A stretch of DNA of 64,000 nucleotides from Oscillospiraceae bacterium (GTDB taxonomy: Bacteria; Bacillota; Clostridia; Oscillospirales; Ruminococcaceae): NCBI GenBank assembly GCA_021200565.1, contig JAJQGJ010000019.1:62001-126000 (forward strand), written 5' to 3'. Under the pieces are notes generated by a model. The model worked only from the letters and a program-made list of their open reading frames with translations, was not told the origin of the DNA and did not search any database. The translations under genes were made by a program, and so were the position numbers. Position 1 is the stretch's first letter; every line of letters starts with the position of its first letter. This document shows positions 18,359-26,420 of this stretch, in pieces.

Positions 18359-18929
18359 GCTATTTCAGGCTTTGCCTGAAATAGCACCCCTCAGTCGCCT
18401 CCGGCGACAGCTCCCCTTGACAGGGGAGCCATAGTTGCACCAACATACAATGAAATGGGGATAAGATATGGAACACAGATACAATCAGAAGCTCGTTCCG
18501 AATGCCAGGTATTTGCGGAAAAATATGACTCCTGAGGAGAGACACCTGTGGTATGATTTCCTGCGGAATTATCCCGTTCGATTCAAAAGGCAGATGATCA
18601 TAGGCAAGTATGTCGCCGACTTTTACTGTGCAAAAGCCAAGCTTGTAGTTGAGCTCGACGGCAATCAGCACGGGTGGGAAGGCGTTGACTCATACGACAG
18701 AGTGAGAACTGACTATATGGAGAAGAATTTTGGTCTTGCTGTGATTCGGATTAGCAACGACGACATCTGGAGCAACTTTCAGGATGTATGCAAATATATT
18801 GATAATATAGTAAAAATGAGAGCTAATTGGGGAACAGAATAACTTTCGGGAGAAGACCATTGGCTCCCCTGGCAAGGGGAGCTGGCACGAAGTGCCTGAG
18901 GGGTGCTATTTCGCCAGCGGCGAAATAGC
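18359..18929. mobile_element. inverted-repeat element carrying a DUF559 nuclease gene
   Basis: Left arm 18359-18430 has three hairpins in order: GCTATTTCAGGC with its complement, GTCGCC/GGCGAC, and the CTCCCC/GGGGAG stem. Right arm 18862-18929 has the same three in mirror order: the CTCCCC/GGGGAG stem, GGCAC/GTGCC, and GCTATTTCGCC with its complement. Between them lies only the DUF559 gene. An arm pair of the same family without a gene is at 58184-58300, and single arms are at 31248-31342 and 50174-50222. Confidence 0.65.
18468..18842 (+). CDS. DUF559 endonuclease-domain protein (Vsr-like)
   Basis: A 124-residue protein of the DUF559 family, related to the very-short-patch-repair/PD-(D/E)XK nuclease fold. 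Characteristic stretches: MTPEERHLWYDFL near residue 21, then VADFYCAKAKLVVELDG with the expected catalytic Asp and Glu (about residues 48-60), and GNQH directly after. Ribosome site GGGGAT. The gene is flanked on both sides by mirrored palindromic arms, so it may move with them or process them (inference). The biochemical role of this family is not settled. Confidence 0.85.
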   Translation: MEHRYNQKLVPNARYLRKNMTPEERHLWYDFLRNYPVRFKRQMIIGKYVADFYCAKAKLVVELDGNQHGWEGVDSYDRVRTDYMEKNFGLAVIRISNDDIWSNFQDVCKYIDNIVKMRANWGTE

Positions 18930-19095
18930 CGACTTGGCGAAAGCCAAGTCGTATGGCGACTATTACCGCATGCGTAAGAATTTTGAACGCTTTACGGTCA
19001 CTGATCTTTTAGTATACGGTTTGATATAGTCCCCTTTGTGCACCCTGCACAAAATCCTACAAATAATTTTGTGCAATATTCCGATAAATTTTTAT

Positions 19096-19124
19096 TGGAC
19101 ATTGGCTCGAGAATGTGTTATACT
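19096..19124 (+). promoter_or_regulatory. promoter of the surface-protein gene with long leader
   Basis: TGGACA (19096-19101), 17-bp spacer, TATACT (19119-19124). The interval 18930-19095 contains one more hairpin (GACTTGGC/GCCAAGTC) and otherwise nothing I can identify. Confidence 0.65.
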
Positions 19125-19130
19125 ATGTAT

Positions 19131-19316
19131 GTACAGCTTAAGTCGTTTTTTATGGTTTCGTGGGATGGTATCGGAGCCTTTGAGCGACGAGGGCGACAAA
19201 ACGGGATAGTCCGTTTGAGAATGTTCGGGATTTGACCAGCGGGAGTGGATGACCCGCCAGGTGACACCAAACAGGCTTGGGACGCCCAATTATATTGATA
19301 TTTGGAGGAAAAAAAC
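19131..19316 (+). promoter_or_regulatory. structured 5' leader of unknown class
   Basis: About 186 bases between the promoter and ATG 19317, rich in G and A unlike its AT-rich flanks. Visible stems: AAACGG/CCGTTT at about 19197-19216, an ACC-GCGGG / CCCGC-GGT stem at about 19236-19264, and TTGGG/CCCAA at about 19278-19290. I could not match it to a known riboswitch consensus. Confidence 0.4.
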
Positions 19317-20957
19317 ATGAAGAAAATTTTAGCTGTTGCGACGGCTCTAGTCCTCGCAATAAGCTCGCTTTGCGTGTTTGTTTTTGCGGATGATACTTTC
19401 ACAATTAGCTTCAGCGATGTCACTGTTTCTAAAAGATGGGACAGTTCAACGACATATGATGCGAATGCAGATGGAAGTCTCAGCCATACTTTTACTTCTC
19501 AGTATGAGGAATTATGGTTCGTTGTGCCTTCGACAGTTACTGGCACAATCAATAGTGTGACCTTTAATGTTACTAGTGGTACTACATCCAACCTCTGCGT
19601 TAAGATTTACGATGAGAATAATACTGAAGTTGTTACAAAATACAATAGCAACACTTACACCCTAACATCGGCTGAGGTTGCTACCTTGTCAAGTGCATCG
19701 ACTGTAAAGATCGCAGTTATGTATCAGGTTAAGGATTCTACTGAGGATTACACTTTCAGCAGTGTTACAGTTACCACTGAGGCAACTTCTTCCAGCACTC
19801 CTATTTACACGTATACCAATGCTAGCAATTTCGTTATTCAGGACTACTCAACTTATTTGAATGGTGTAACCTATTCAGCAGGTGATACCATTACCATTAC
19901 AGCAGTTCTTGAGTCTGATGATGAGTTTTATGGCACCATCGGTGCAAATGGTACTAGTAGCTGGGAAAGTATGGCTAATGGCTATTCGTCTTCAAACGGA
20001 ACAGCTAATGTTGAGTTTAGCTTTGTAGTTGGTTCTAATGAGTATGCTGAAGTTCAGGTTTGGGGCATGAGCGGAACTTATGTCAATTTGACTTCACTTA
20101 CTTTTGCGGTAACTCCTGCTGGCGGCGGTTCAGAATCCACCTCCCGCACCAACGGTGTTATCTACGTTAACGAAGAGTACCACGGCGTAATGCTCACCAG
20201 AACCAATGACGGTGGCGAGACCTATAGAACCTACCTCGCTTGCGTACCGCACACTGTAAACTCTAACGGCTACTGCACAGTTTGCAAGATGTATATCGGC
20301 ACTGATGAGGCTGAGGCTGGAACTGCTACTATTGATGGCGTTGAGTACGACGCTGCATTCTCGAGTGATGTAAACGCCGCTGCTGGCAACTGGAATAAGG
20401 TTTCTCTTGGCGATTCTTCGTTCGCTACTGCTTTGAGCACTGAGGGCGCAATGCTTGTTATCACAAGAGATAGCGAAAGCACTATCTCCTATGTCTCTGG
20501 TGAGGCTTATGAGAAGTTCATGATCGGTAAGGACGACAGCAACCATGTTGACCTCGCTACAGTTGGTACCACCACTGAGGATGAGGAAGGCTTGGTAGCA
20601 TTCACTTCCGATGACGGAACCACTGCTATCTATGACGGCGCAACAGTCTATGCTGCTCTTGAAGCTGCTGGAATGGCTGACCTCGATTCTTATGTACTCA
20701 TCTCCAACACCTCCGGTTCCTACACCATCACAAACGTATCTGTCTATGTTCCTGCTGGAACAATAGTCAGCGAGGATGTAGGTGTTGACGAACCCGCTGA
20801 GGAAGGCGAGACCGAGACTGAGGAAGATGGCGAGGACCTCACTGTTGAGGATGAGACTCCTGCTGCTGAAGAGACCAACCCGACCACCGGTGTAGCTCTT
20901 GCCCTCGTTCCGATGGCAATCGCAGGCTTCGCAGTTGTTTCTTCCAAGAGAAGATAA
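19317..20957 (+). CDS. secreted surface protein with NPTTG cell-wall sorting signal
   Basis: A 546-residue exported protein. Residues 1-23 are a signal peptide ending SLCVFVFA. The N-terminal half (25-265) is Ser/Thr-rich beta structure. The second half contains a zinc-knuckle-like segment (CVPHTVNSNGYCTVCKMYIG) followed by about 150 residues ending SGSYTITNVSVYVP; the same two-part domain forms the C-terminal half of the protein at 36472. The tail is acidic, then NPTTG, a hydrophobic segment and SSKRR, the layout of a sortase substrate. Start at ATG 19317 after GGAGG; the upstream in-frame ATG at 19302 covers that site. Likely polysaccharide binding or adhesion (inference). Confidence 0.8.
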   Translation: MKKILAVATALVLAISSLCVFVFADDTFTISFSDVTVSKRWDSSTTYDANADGSLSHTFTSQYEELWFVVPSTVTGTINSVTFNVTSGTTSNLCVKIYDENNTEVVTKYNSNTYTLTSAEVATLSSASTVKIAVMYQVKDSTEDYTFSSVTVTTEATSSSTPIYTYTNASNFVIQDYSTYLNGVTYSAGDTITITAVLESDDEFYGTIGANGTSSWESMANGYSSSNGTANVEFSFVVGSNEYAEVQVWGMSGTYVNLTSLTFAVTPAGGGSESTSRTNGVIYVNEEYHGVMLTRTNDGGETYRTYLACVPHTVNSNGYCTVCKMYIGTDEAEAGTATIDGVEYDAAFSSDVNAAAGNWNKVSLGDSSFATALSTEGAMLVITRDSESTISYVSGEAYEKFMIGKDDSNHVDLATVGTTTEDEEGLVAFTSDDGTTAIYDGATVYAALEAAGMADLDSYVLISNTSGSYTITNVSVYVPAGTIVSEDVGVDEPAEEGETETEEDGEDLTVEDETPAAEETNPTTGVALALVPMAIAGFAVVSSKRR

Positions 20958-20978
20958 TCTAAGCTAAATGAACAAACT

Positions 20979-21014
20979 CCCGCCCCAGGACAAATCCATC
21001 CCGGGGCGGGTTTT
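20979..21014 (+). terminator. intrinsic terminator
   Basis: Perfect stem CCCGCCCC / GGGGCGGG followed by TTTT, 22 bases after the surface-protein stop. Confidence 0.9.
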
Positions 21015-21035
21015 GCATGAAATAAAAATTTCCTC

Positions 21036-21064
21036 TTGACAAAGGGGAAAGGATAGCTTATAAT
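21036..21064 (+). promoter_or_regulatory. consensus promoter of the candidate antitoxin RNA
   Basis: Exact TTGACA (21036-21041), 17-bp spacer, exact TATAAT (21059-21064), reading right. Confidence 0.85.
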
Positions 21065-21070
21065 AAAGAC

Positions 21071-21170
21071 ATGAGGAGACGAAACTGTGCCAGCAGTTCG
21101 GGTACAACCTCTAAAACAAATAAGCTTGTAGATTGACCGCCAACCGCTAAACTAGGTTGCGGTTATTTCT
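21071..21170 (+). ncRNA. candidate antisense RNA of a type I toxin-antitoxin locus
   Basis: About 100 bases from the consensus promoter to a stem ACCGC-AACC / GGTT-GCGGT at 21136-21163 followed by TATTTCTTT. It contains no good ORF and is complementary to the 3' part of the converging minus-strand transcript, including the end of the small hydrophobic ORF, the arrangement known for TxpA/RatA-type loci. Confidence 0.6.
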
Positions 21171-21272
21171 TTGTCTGGAAAACTGCGATGACTCCGAATG
21201 ATAACACAAGTCCCTGTGCCATTGACTTGAGGCGAGCAGATTCAGCAGTGCAATGACTTCTAAAACTGACAC
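21147..21272 (-). pseudogene. small hydrophobic type I toxin-like ORF, frameshifted
   Basis: GTG 21272 follows a very strong ribosome site (GGAGGGAGGTG) and opens with SVLEVIALLNLLASS, but after about 15 codons the frame turns into a polar, unlikely tail that stops at 21147. In the neighbouring frame the sequence continues as MAQGLVLSFGVIAVF and then QTKK before a stop at 21163. Joining the two at about 21222 would give a peptide of about 35 residues with a single membrane helix and a lysine end, the build of the small holin-like toxins of Firmicutes. So a two-base gain or one-base loss probably inactivated it. Confidence 0.55.
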
Positions 21273-21328
21273 GTTATCACCTCCCTCCGATAGTTGAGAG
21301 GTTTACCGTCACTCCTCATGTTAACGAT

Positions 21329-21357
21329 ATTATAGCATATAAAAATCTGATTGTCAA
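21329..21357 (-). promoter_or_regulatory. consensus promoter of the toxin-like transcript
   Basis: Exact TTGACA (21357-21352), 17-bp spacer, exact TATAAT (21334-21329) reading left, facing the antisense promoter at 21036. Both transcripts start with ACATGAGGAG, so the locus is bounded by an inverted repeat. Confidence 0.85.
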
Positions 21358-21387
21358 TCGAAATTGAAAACTTTGTTTTCATCAATA

Positions 21388-21421
21388 TAAAATCCCCCGA
21401 GAGTATTCCCGGGGGATTTAT
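21388..21421 (-). terminator. intrinsic terminator after the PFOR gene
   Basis: Stem AAATCCCCC / GGGGGATTT with T-rich flank on the minus strand, 18 bases after the PFOR stop. Confidence 0.85.
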
Positions 21422-21438
21422 TATATCTGAATTTCAGA

Positions 21439-24400
21439 TCACTGGTTCGACAGCTCAACGAGGTAATCATACCTGTTCTTTGCGTTGTCGACAGCGGAGT
21501 CGAAGAGCTTCTCAGTTCTCTCAGGGTTCGAGCGTGCGAGGGAGTTGTATCTGACCTCACCCATGAGGAAGTCCTTATACTCAGCGGTAGGAGCCTTGGA
21601 GTCGAGGTGGAACGGATTCTTGCCCTCAGCAGCGAGTCTCGGATCGTATCTGTAGAGGTGCCAGTAGCCTGCGTCAACAGCCTTCTTCTCCTCGGTCTGA
21701 GCGATGCTCATTCCGCCCTTGATACCGTGGTTGATACAAGGAGCATAACCGATGATGATGGAAGGTCCGTGATAGCTTTCAGCCTCAGCAATAGCCTTGA
21801 TGCACTGGTTGTAATCTGCGCCCATTGCAACGTGAGCAACATATACATAGCCATAAGTCATTGCGATGCCAGCGAGATCCTTCTTCTTGATAGCCTTACC
21901 AGCTGCAGCGAACTGTGCGATAGCGCCAGTAGGTGTAGACTTGGAAGCCTGTCCACCGGTGTTGGAGTAAACTTCGGTGTCGAATACGAAGATGTTGACG
22001 TCGATGTTCTGAGCAATGACGTGATCAAGTCCGCCGAAGCCGATGTCATAAGCCCAGCCGTCGCCGCCGAAGATCCACATTGACTTCTTTCTTAAGAAGT
22101 CCTTCTCCTTGAGAACTTCGAGAGCCTCGGGAGTACCAATCTTCGGGAGAACCTCAACGAGCTTGTCGGTAGCAGCGCTGTTAGCCTGACCGTCGTCAAC
22201 TGTAGCGAGATATTCGTCTACAACAGCCTTGCACTCAGGGCACTCAAGAGTTTCGGAAATCTTGTGGAGCTTAGCAATGTTTCTCTCACGGATGGTGTTC
22301 TGTGCGAGATACATGCCATAGCCGAACTCAGCGTTGTCCTCGAAGAGGGAGTTAGCCCAAGCAGGACCCTTGCCAGCTCTGTTAGTGGTGTAAGGAGTTG
22401 AAGGTGCGGAGCCACCCCAGATAGAGGAGCATCCGGTTGCGTTAGCGATATACATTCTGTCGCCGAAGAGCTGAGTGACGAGCTTAGCATAAGGAGTCTC
22501 GCCGCATCCTGCGCAAGCGCCGGAGAATTCGAGCATAGGCTGCTTGAACTGCGAGCCCTTGACAGTGGTGTCCTTAAACTTAGCGTGAACCTCAGGCTTG
22601 TCGCTGAGAGATCTAGCATAGTCGAATACTTCCTGAGAATCCATCTGGCTCTCAAGCGACTTCATAGAGAGTGCCTTCTCGCCCTTCTTGCCGGGGCAAA
22701 CGTTTACGCATGAGCCGCAGCCTGTGCAGTCGAGAGCGGACATTGTCATAACGAAGTAGTAGCCAGGCATACCGGTTGCAGGCTTAGCCTTAGCCTTTGC
22801 AGCCTCAGGAGCGTTATTAAGCTCTTCCTCAGTCATGATACTTGGACGAATAACAGCGTGCGGGCAAACATAAGAGCAGAAGTTGCACTGGATGCAGTTG
22901 TCGGAGTTCCAAGAAGGAACGTCGATAGCAATTCCTCTCTTCTCGTAAGCAGCGGAGCCCTGTGGGAAGGTGCCGTCAGCATTCTTAACGAATGTGGAAA
23001 CAGGGAGCTTGTCGCCCTGCTGAGCGTTGCAAGGAATGAGGATGTCGTTGACGAAGTTGACGAGGGTCTCGTCCTCACCAGTAGCTGCAGGCATTCCGAT
23101 TACGGTGTCAGGGCAGCTCTTCCAGTACTCAGGAACATTGACCTCAACAATCTGCTCGCAGCCGGCGTCGATAGCGTCGTGGTTCATCTTGACGATAGCT
23201 TCGCCCTTCTTTGAGTAGGAAGCGGTAGCAGCATCCTTCATATACTGGATAGCCTGCTCAATCGGGATGATGTTGGCGAGCTTGAAGAATGCAGACTGGA
23301 GTACAGTGTTGATTCTTGAACCGAGACCAATCTTCTTGCCGATTTCGATACCGTTGATGATGTAGAACTTGATATTGTTGTCAGCGATATATCTCTTGAC
23401 CTGTCCGGGAAGCTTTTCGTCAAGTTCATCCACTGTCCACTGGCAGTTGAGGAGGAAGGTTCCGCCCGGCTTGACGTCCTGAACTATATCGTACTTATTG
23501 ATGTAGGATTCGTTATGGCAAGCGACAAAGTCAGCCTGGTTGATGAGGTAAGTTGACTTTATCGGAGTATCGCCGAAGCGAAGGTGAGAAACGGTTACGC
23601 CACCAGACTTCTTCGAGTCATAGGAGAAGTAAGCCTGAACGTACTTATCGGTATGGTCGCCGATGATCTTGATGGAGTTCTTGTTTGCGCCGACGGTACC
23701 GTCAGAGCCGAGACCCCAGAACTTGCAGGAGATAGTTCCCTTAGGAGCAGAGTCAAGCTTGCCCTGAGACTTGAGAGAAAGGTGAGTAACATCATCATCG
23801 ATGCCGATAGTGAAGGTGGGCTTGTAATCGTCGCAGCATGCGCAGTTGTCATAAACAGCCTTGATCTGATCAGGAGTTGTATCCTTTGAACCTAAGCCAT
23901 ATCTTCCACCTGCAACAGGAACAGAAGCAAACTTGGAATTCTTGAGAGCTGCAACAACGTCGAGATACAAAGGCTCGCCGAGAGAACCGGGCTCCTTGGT
24001 TCTGTCCATAACAGAAATCATCTTGACGGTGTCAGGAATAGCCTCAACGAGCTTGTCAGCTACGAACGGTCTGTAGAGTCTGACCTTTACAAGACCGAGC
24101 TTCTCGCCTCTTGCATTGAGGTAGTCAATAGTCTCTTCGATGGTGTCGCAGACTGAACCCATAGCGATGATGACCTTTTCAGCATCAGGAGCGCCATAGT
24201 AGTTGAAGAGCTTGTAGTTGGTGCCAATCTTAGCATTGACCTTGTCCATATACTCTTCTACAACGCCAGGAACTGCATCATAGTAGGAGTTGCAGGCTTC
24301 TCTTGCCTGGAAGAAGATGTCGGGGTTCTGTGCAGAGCCTCTGAGAACAGGGTGCTCAGGGTTGATGGAACGGCTTCTGAATTCTTCGAGAGCGTCCCAG

Positions 24401-24987
24401 TCGACCATTTCAGCAACGTCAGCCTTGTCCCAGGTTTCGATCTTCTGAATCTCGTGAGAGGTTCTGAATCCATCGAAGAAGTGAAGGAAAGGTACTCTTG
24501 ACTTGATGGTTGCTAAGTGTGCGATTGTTCCAAGATCCATAACCTCCTGAGGGTTGGTGGAGCAGAGCATAGCAAATCCGGTCTGACGGCAGGCATAGAT
24601 GTCTGAGTGGTCGCCGAAGATGTTAAGAGCATGAGATGCAACGCATCTTGCAGAAACATGGATAACGCAGGGAAGCAATTCACCAGCAATCTTATACATG
24701 TTCGGGATCATCAGAAGAAGACCCTGAGATGCAGTGTAGGTGGTGGTGAGAGCACCGGCTGTAAGCGAGCCGTGAACTGTACCGGCAGCACCTGCCTCAG
24801 ATTGCATTTCGGCAACTCTTACGGGAGTTCCGAAGAGGTTTGTCTGTCCCTTTGCTGACCATGTGTCAGTTACCTCTGCCATTACAGACGAGGGGGTGAT
24901 GGGATAGATGGCAGCTACTTCTGTGAACGGATATGACGCCCAAGCGGCAGCATTATTGCCATCCATTGTTTTCATTTTTCTTGCCAT
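21439..24987 (-). CDS. nifJ: pyruvate:ferredoxin (flavodoxin) oxidoreductase
   Basis: Converts pyruvate and CoA to acetyl-CoA and CO2 with reduction of ferredoxin, the central oxidative step in anaerobic Clostridia. Single-chain form, 1182 residues, the usual size. The N-terminal domain has the YPITPSSVMAE motif, the ferredoxin-like domain has CIQCNFCSYVCPHAV and CTGCGSCVNVCPG, and the C-terminal domain has the thiamin diphosphate motif GDGWAYDIGFGGLDH plus CAGCGETPY. The start is ATG 24987 with AAGGAGG; an upstream extension to 25068 is rejected. Gene symbol nifJ/por by common usage. Confidence 0.97.
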   Translation of the reverse strand: MARKMKTMDGNNAAAWASYPFTEVAAIYPITPSSVMAEVTDTWSAKGQTNLFGTPVRVAEMQSEAGAAGTVHGSLTAGALTTTYTASQGLLLMIPNMYKIAGELLPCVIHVSARCVASHALNIFGDHSDIYACRQTGFAMLCSTNPQEVMDLGTIAHLATIKSRVPFLHFFDGFRTSHEIQKIETWDKADVAEMVDWDALEEFRSRSINPEHPVLRGSAQNPDIFFQAREACNSYYDAVPGVVEEYMDKVNAKIGTNYKLFNYYGAPDAEKVIIAMGSVCDTIEETIDYLNARGEKLGLVKVRLYRPFVADKLVEAIPDTVKMISVMDRTKEPGSLGEPLYLDVVAALKNSKFASVPVAGGRYGLGSKDTTPDQIKAVYDNCACCDDYKPTFTIGIDDDVTHLSLKSQGKLDSAPKGTISCKFWGLGSDGTVGANKNSIKIIGDHTDKYVQAYFSYDSKKSGGVTVSHLRFGDTPIKSTYLINQADFVACHNESYINKYDIVQDVKPGGTFLLNCQWTVDELDEKLPGQVKRYIADNNIKFYIINGIEIGKKIGLGSRINTVLQSAFFKLANIIPIEQAIQYMKDAATASYSKKGEAIVKMNHDAIDAGCEQIVEVNVPEYWKSCPDTVIGMPAATGEDETLVNFVNDILIPCNAQQGDKLPVSTFVKNADGTFPQGSAAYEKRGIAIDVPSWNSDNCIQCNFCSYVCPHAVIRPSIMTEEELNNAPEAAKAKAKPATGMPGYYFVMTMSALDCTGCGSCVNVCPGKKGEKALSMKSLESQMDSQEVFDYARSLSDKPEVHAKFKDTTVKGSQFKQPMLEFSGACAGCGETPYAKLVTQLFGDRMYIANATGCSSIWGGSAPSTPYTTNRAGKGPAWANSLFEDNAEFGYGMYLAQNTIRERNIAKLHKISETLECPECKAVVDEYLATVDDGQANSAATDKLVEVLPKIGTPEALEVLKEKDFLRKKSMWIFGGDGWAYDIGFGGLDHVIAQNIDVNIFVFDTEVYSNTGGQASKSTPTGAIAQFAAAGKAIKKKDLAGIAMTYGYVYVAHVAMGADYNQCIKAIAEAESYHGPSIIIGYAPCINHGIKGGMSIAQTEEKKAVDAGYWHLYRYDPRLAAEGKNPFHLDSKAPTAEYKDFLMGEVRYNSLARSNPERTEKLFDSAVDNAKNRYDYLVELSNQ

Positions 24988-25053
24988 TAAAAATCCTCCT
25001 TGATTGATAGGATAGTTTTGAATAAGTGTTACGGTGTAAGCATAACTGTACAT

Positions 25054-25071
25054 ATTGTATTTTATCACAAT
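25054..25071 (-). promoter_or_regulatory. possible Rex operator in the PFOR promoter region
   Basis: On the minus strand ATTGTGATAAAATACAAT, an imperfect TTGTGA/TTGTAT inverted repeat with AT spacer, overlapping a TAAAAT -10 candidate that has a TTTACT box 17 bp upstream. It resembles the redox-sensor Rex consensus TTGTGA-N4-6-TCACAA at about two thirds of positions. PFOR genes are known Rex targets in Clostridia; assignment here is tentative. Confidence 0.35.
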
Positions 25072-25132
25072 CTGCCCAATTAGTAAAGAGGAAATTGCGC
25101 ATCAGGGAAGATTTTTTTGAAAACTTTACGTT

Positions 25133-25166
25133 AAAAAAGCGCCCACGGTTTCCCATGAACGCTTTT
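25133..25166 (-). terminator. intrinsic terminator after the foldase-like lipoprotein gene
   Basis: On the minus strand AAAAGCG ... CGCTTTTTT with inner CATGG-GAAA-CCGTG, a GAAA tetraloop and a T run. Confidence 0.8.
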
Positions 25167-25181
25167 AATATCAATTCTGGC

Positions 25182-26327
25182 TCAGTCTATTCCAAGAGCT
25201 CTTTCAGCAGTGTAACGCTTGATGGAGTTCTCATTGACTTCAACCTCGTAGGTTGCGAGCTTTTCGTTTATAAGAGTGGTGTAGGCGTCGTCAAAGAGTG
25301 CTTCAAGATAGGAATCTCTGTTAGCCTCATAGAGGTCATCACGCTCCAAGATGTCGAGTCTTTCGACGAGATAGAAGCAGGTGTCATCCTGGATAACGGA
25401 GTATTCGCCGACATTGCATACGGTGAATACATAGTTTACAAACTTCTCGCTCGGCGAATCGCCCTCGATGGAGATGATCGACTCATATGCATATTCGTCA
25501 ACCTCTTCGTCCTCTGTGTCTTCAACTTCAACCTCTTCGGTTTCTTCTTCAACTTCTTCAGTAGTCTCTTCGTCAGAATCCTCAGATTCTTCCTCTTCAG
25601 CAGCTGCAAGGATTTCTTCATACTCAGCAATCAGATCGTCCATAGACTCTCCAGCCTCAGCTCTTTCGAGGTAGGAGTTTGCAAGCTCGAGCATCTCAGC
25701 CTTGTAGTCTTCGTCGATAGCGTCGTCAGCACTCTCGGAGAATTCGAAGGTGATGTACTTGACTCTTGCATAATTCTCTTCGAGGTAATCCTTGATGTCG
25801 TCCTCGGTAGTGCCGTTAAGACCGCCGACTTCATAGTAGGCGTTGAAGACATCCTCCTCCATCATGGTGGCGATTGCAACCTTTCTGACGGTGTCTTCTG
25901 AGATTCCGGCTGCCTCATAGGTGTCGCTGTAGGACTCCCAGGTGTTTGCAACCGATGTCTCGATATTAGCGAGCTCAGTTTCGCTGAGTTCCAGACCCAG
26001 CTCGTCAAAGAGTTTTGAGATAACGACATACTGCTTGCACATGTCAACTGCGTAGTCGCTCATGTAGTCTGATACCGACTGACCGTCGATGGTTTCGTCA
26101 AGCAGGGAATAGCCGAACAGATAGTAGTAATAATAGGTCGAATCCTCTTCGGAGAGCTCATATACAGCTGCGGTATAGCCGGCGCCCTGATAGTAGATAT
26201 ACATTCCGGCGTTGACGGTAACGTCGTCAACCTTGACAATCCACGAGGTGTCTCCGCATCCAGCCATAGAGAATACGACTGCAAAAATCGTCAGAAAGAC
26301 GAGAGCTTTTCTTAACAACTTGTTCAT
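25182..26327 (-). CDS. PrsA/SurA-like foldase lipoprotein without rotamase domain
   Basis: A 381-residue exported lipoprotein (FSMAGCGDTSW, Cys about 24). The region 28-240 is helical with the SurA_N/PrsA-like order (VKVDDVTVNAGMYIYY, then long acidic helices). In the place of a parvulin domain there is a low-complexity insert of about 45 residues made almost only of Glu, Thr, Val and Asp (about 245-290), then a C-terminal helical part. It therefore looks like a chaperone-only version. Its own promoter is TGGACA-17-TATACT just upstream. The neighbouring cyclophilin may supply isomerase activity. Confidence 0.7.
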   Translation of the reverse strand: MNKLLRKALVFLTIFAVVFSMAGCGDTSWIVKVDDVTVNAGMYIYYQGAGYTAAVYELSEEDSTYYYYYLFGYSLLDETIDGQSVSDYMSDYAVDMCKQYVVISKLFDELGLELSETELANIETSVANTWESYSDTYEAAGISEDTVRKVAIATMMEEDVFNAYYEVGGLNGTTEDDIKDYLEENYARVKYITFEFSESADDAIDEDYKAEMLELANSYLERAEAGESMDDLIAEYEEILAAAEEEESEDSDEETTEEVEEETEEVEVEDTEDEEVDEYAYESIISIEGDSPSEKFVNYVFTVCNVGEYSVIQDDTCFYLVERLDILERDDLYEANRDSYLEALFDDAYTTLINEKLATYEVEVNENSIKRYTAERALGID

Positions 26328-26420
26328 TTTAAAGATGTCCTTTCAGATGGTGAATTCGGCAAAAACCGATAACTGATACAGTATACAACATTTTTTCGGA
26401 TTTGTCCATACTAAATTTAA

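Noticed and set aside
21351-22083. Plus-strand ORFs opposite the PFOR 3' end
   Set aside because: Antisense shadows; PFOR motifs are intact on the minus strand.
25026-25901. Plus-strand ORF of 291 codons opposite the foldase-like lipoprotein
   Set aside because: Composition is a mirror of the acidic minus-strand protein (runs of Phe, Ser and Val) and it covers the PFOR upstream region.
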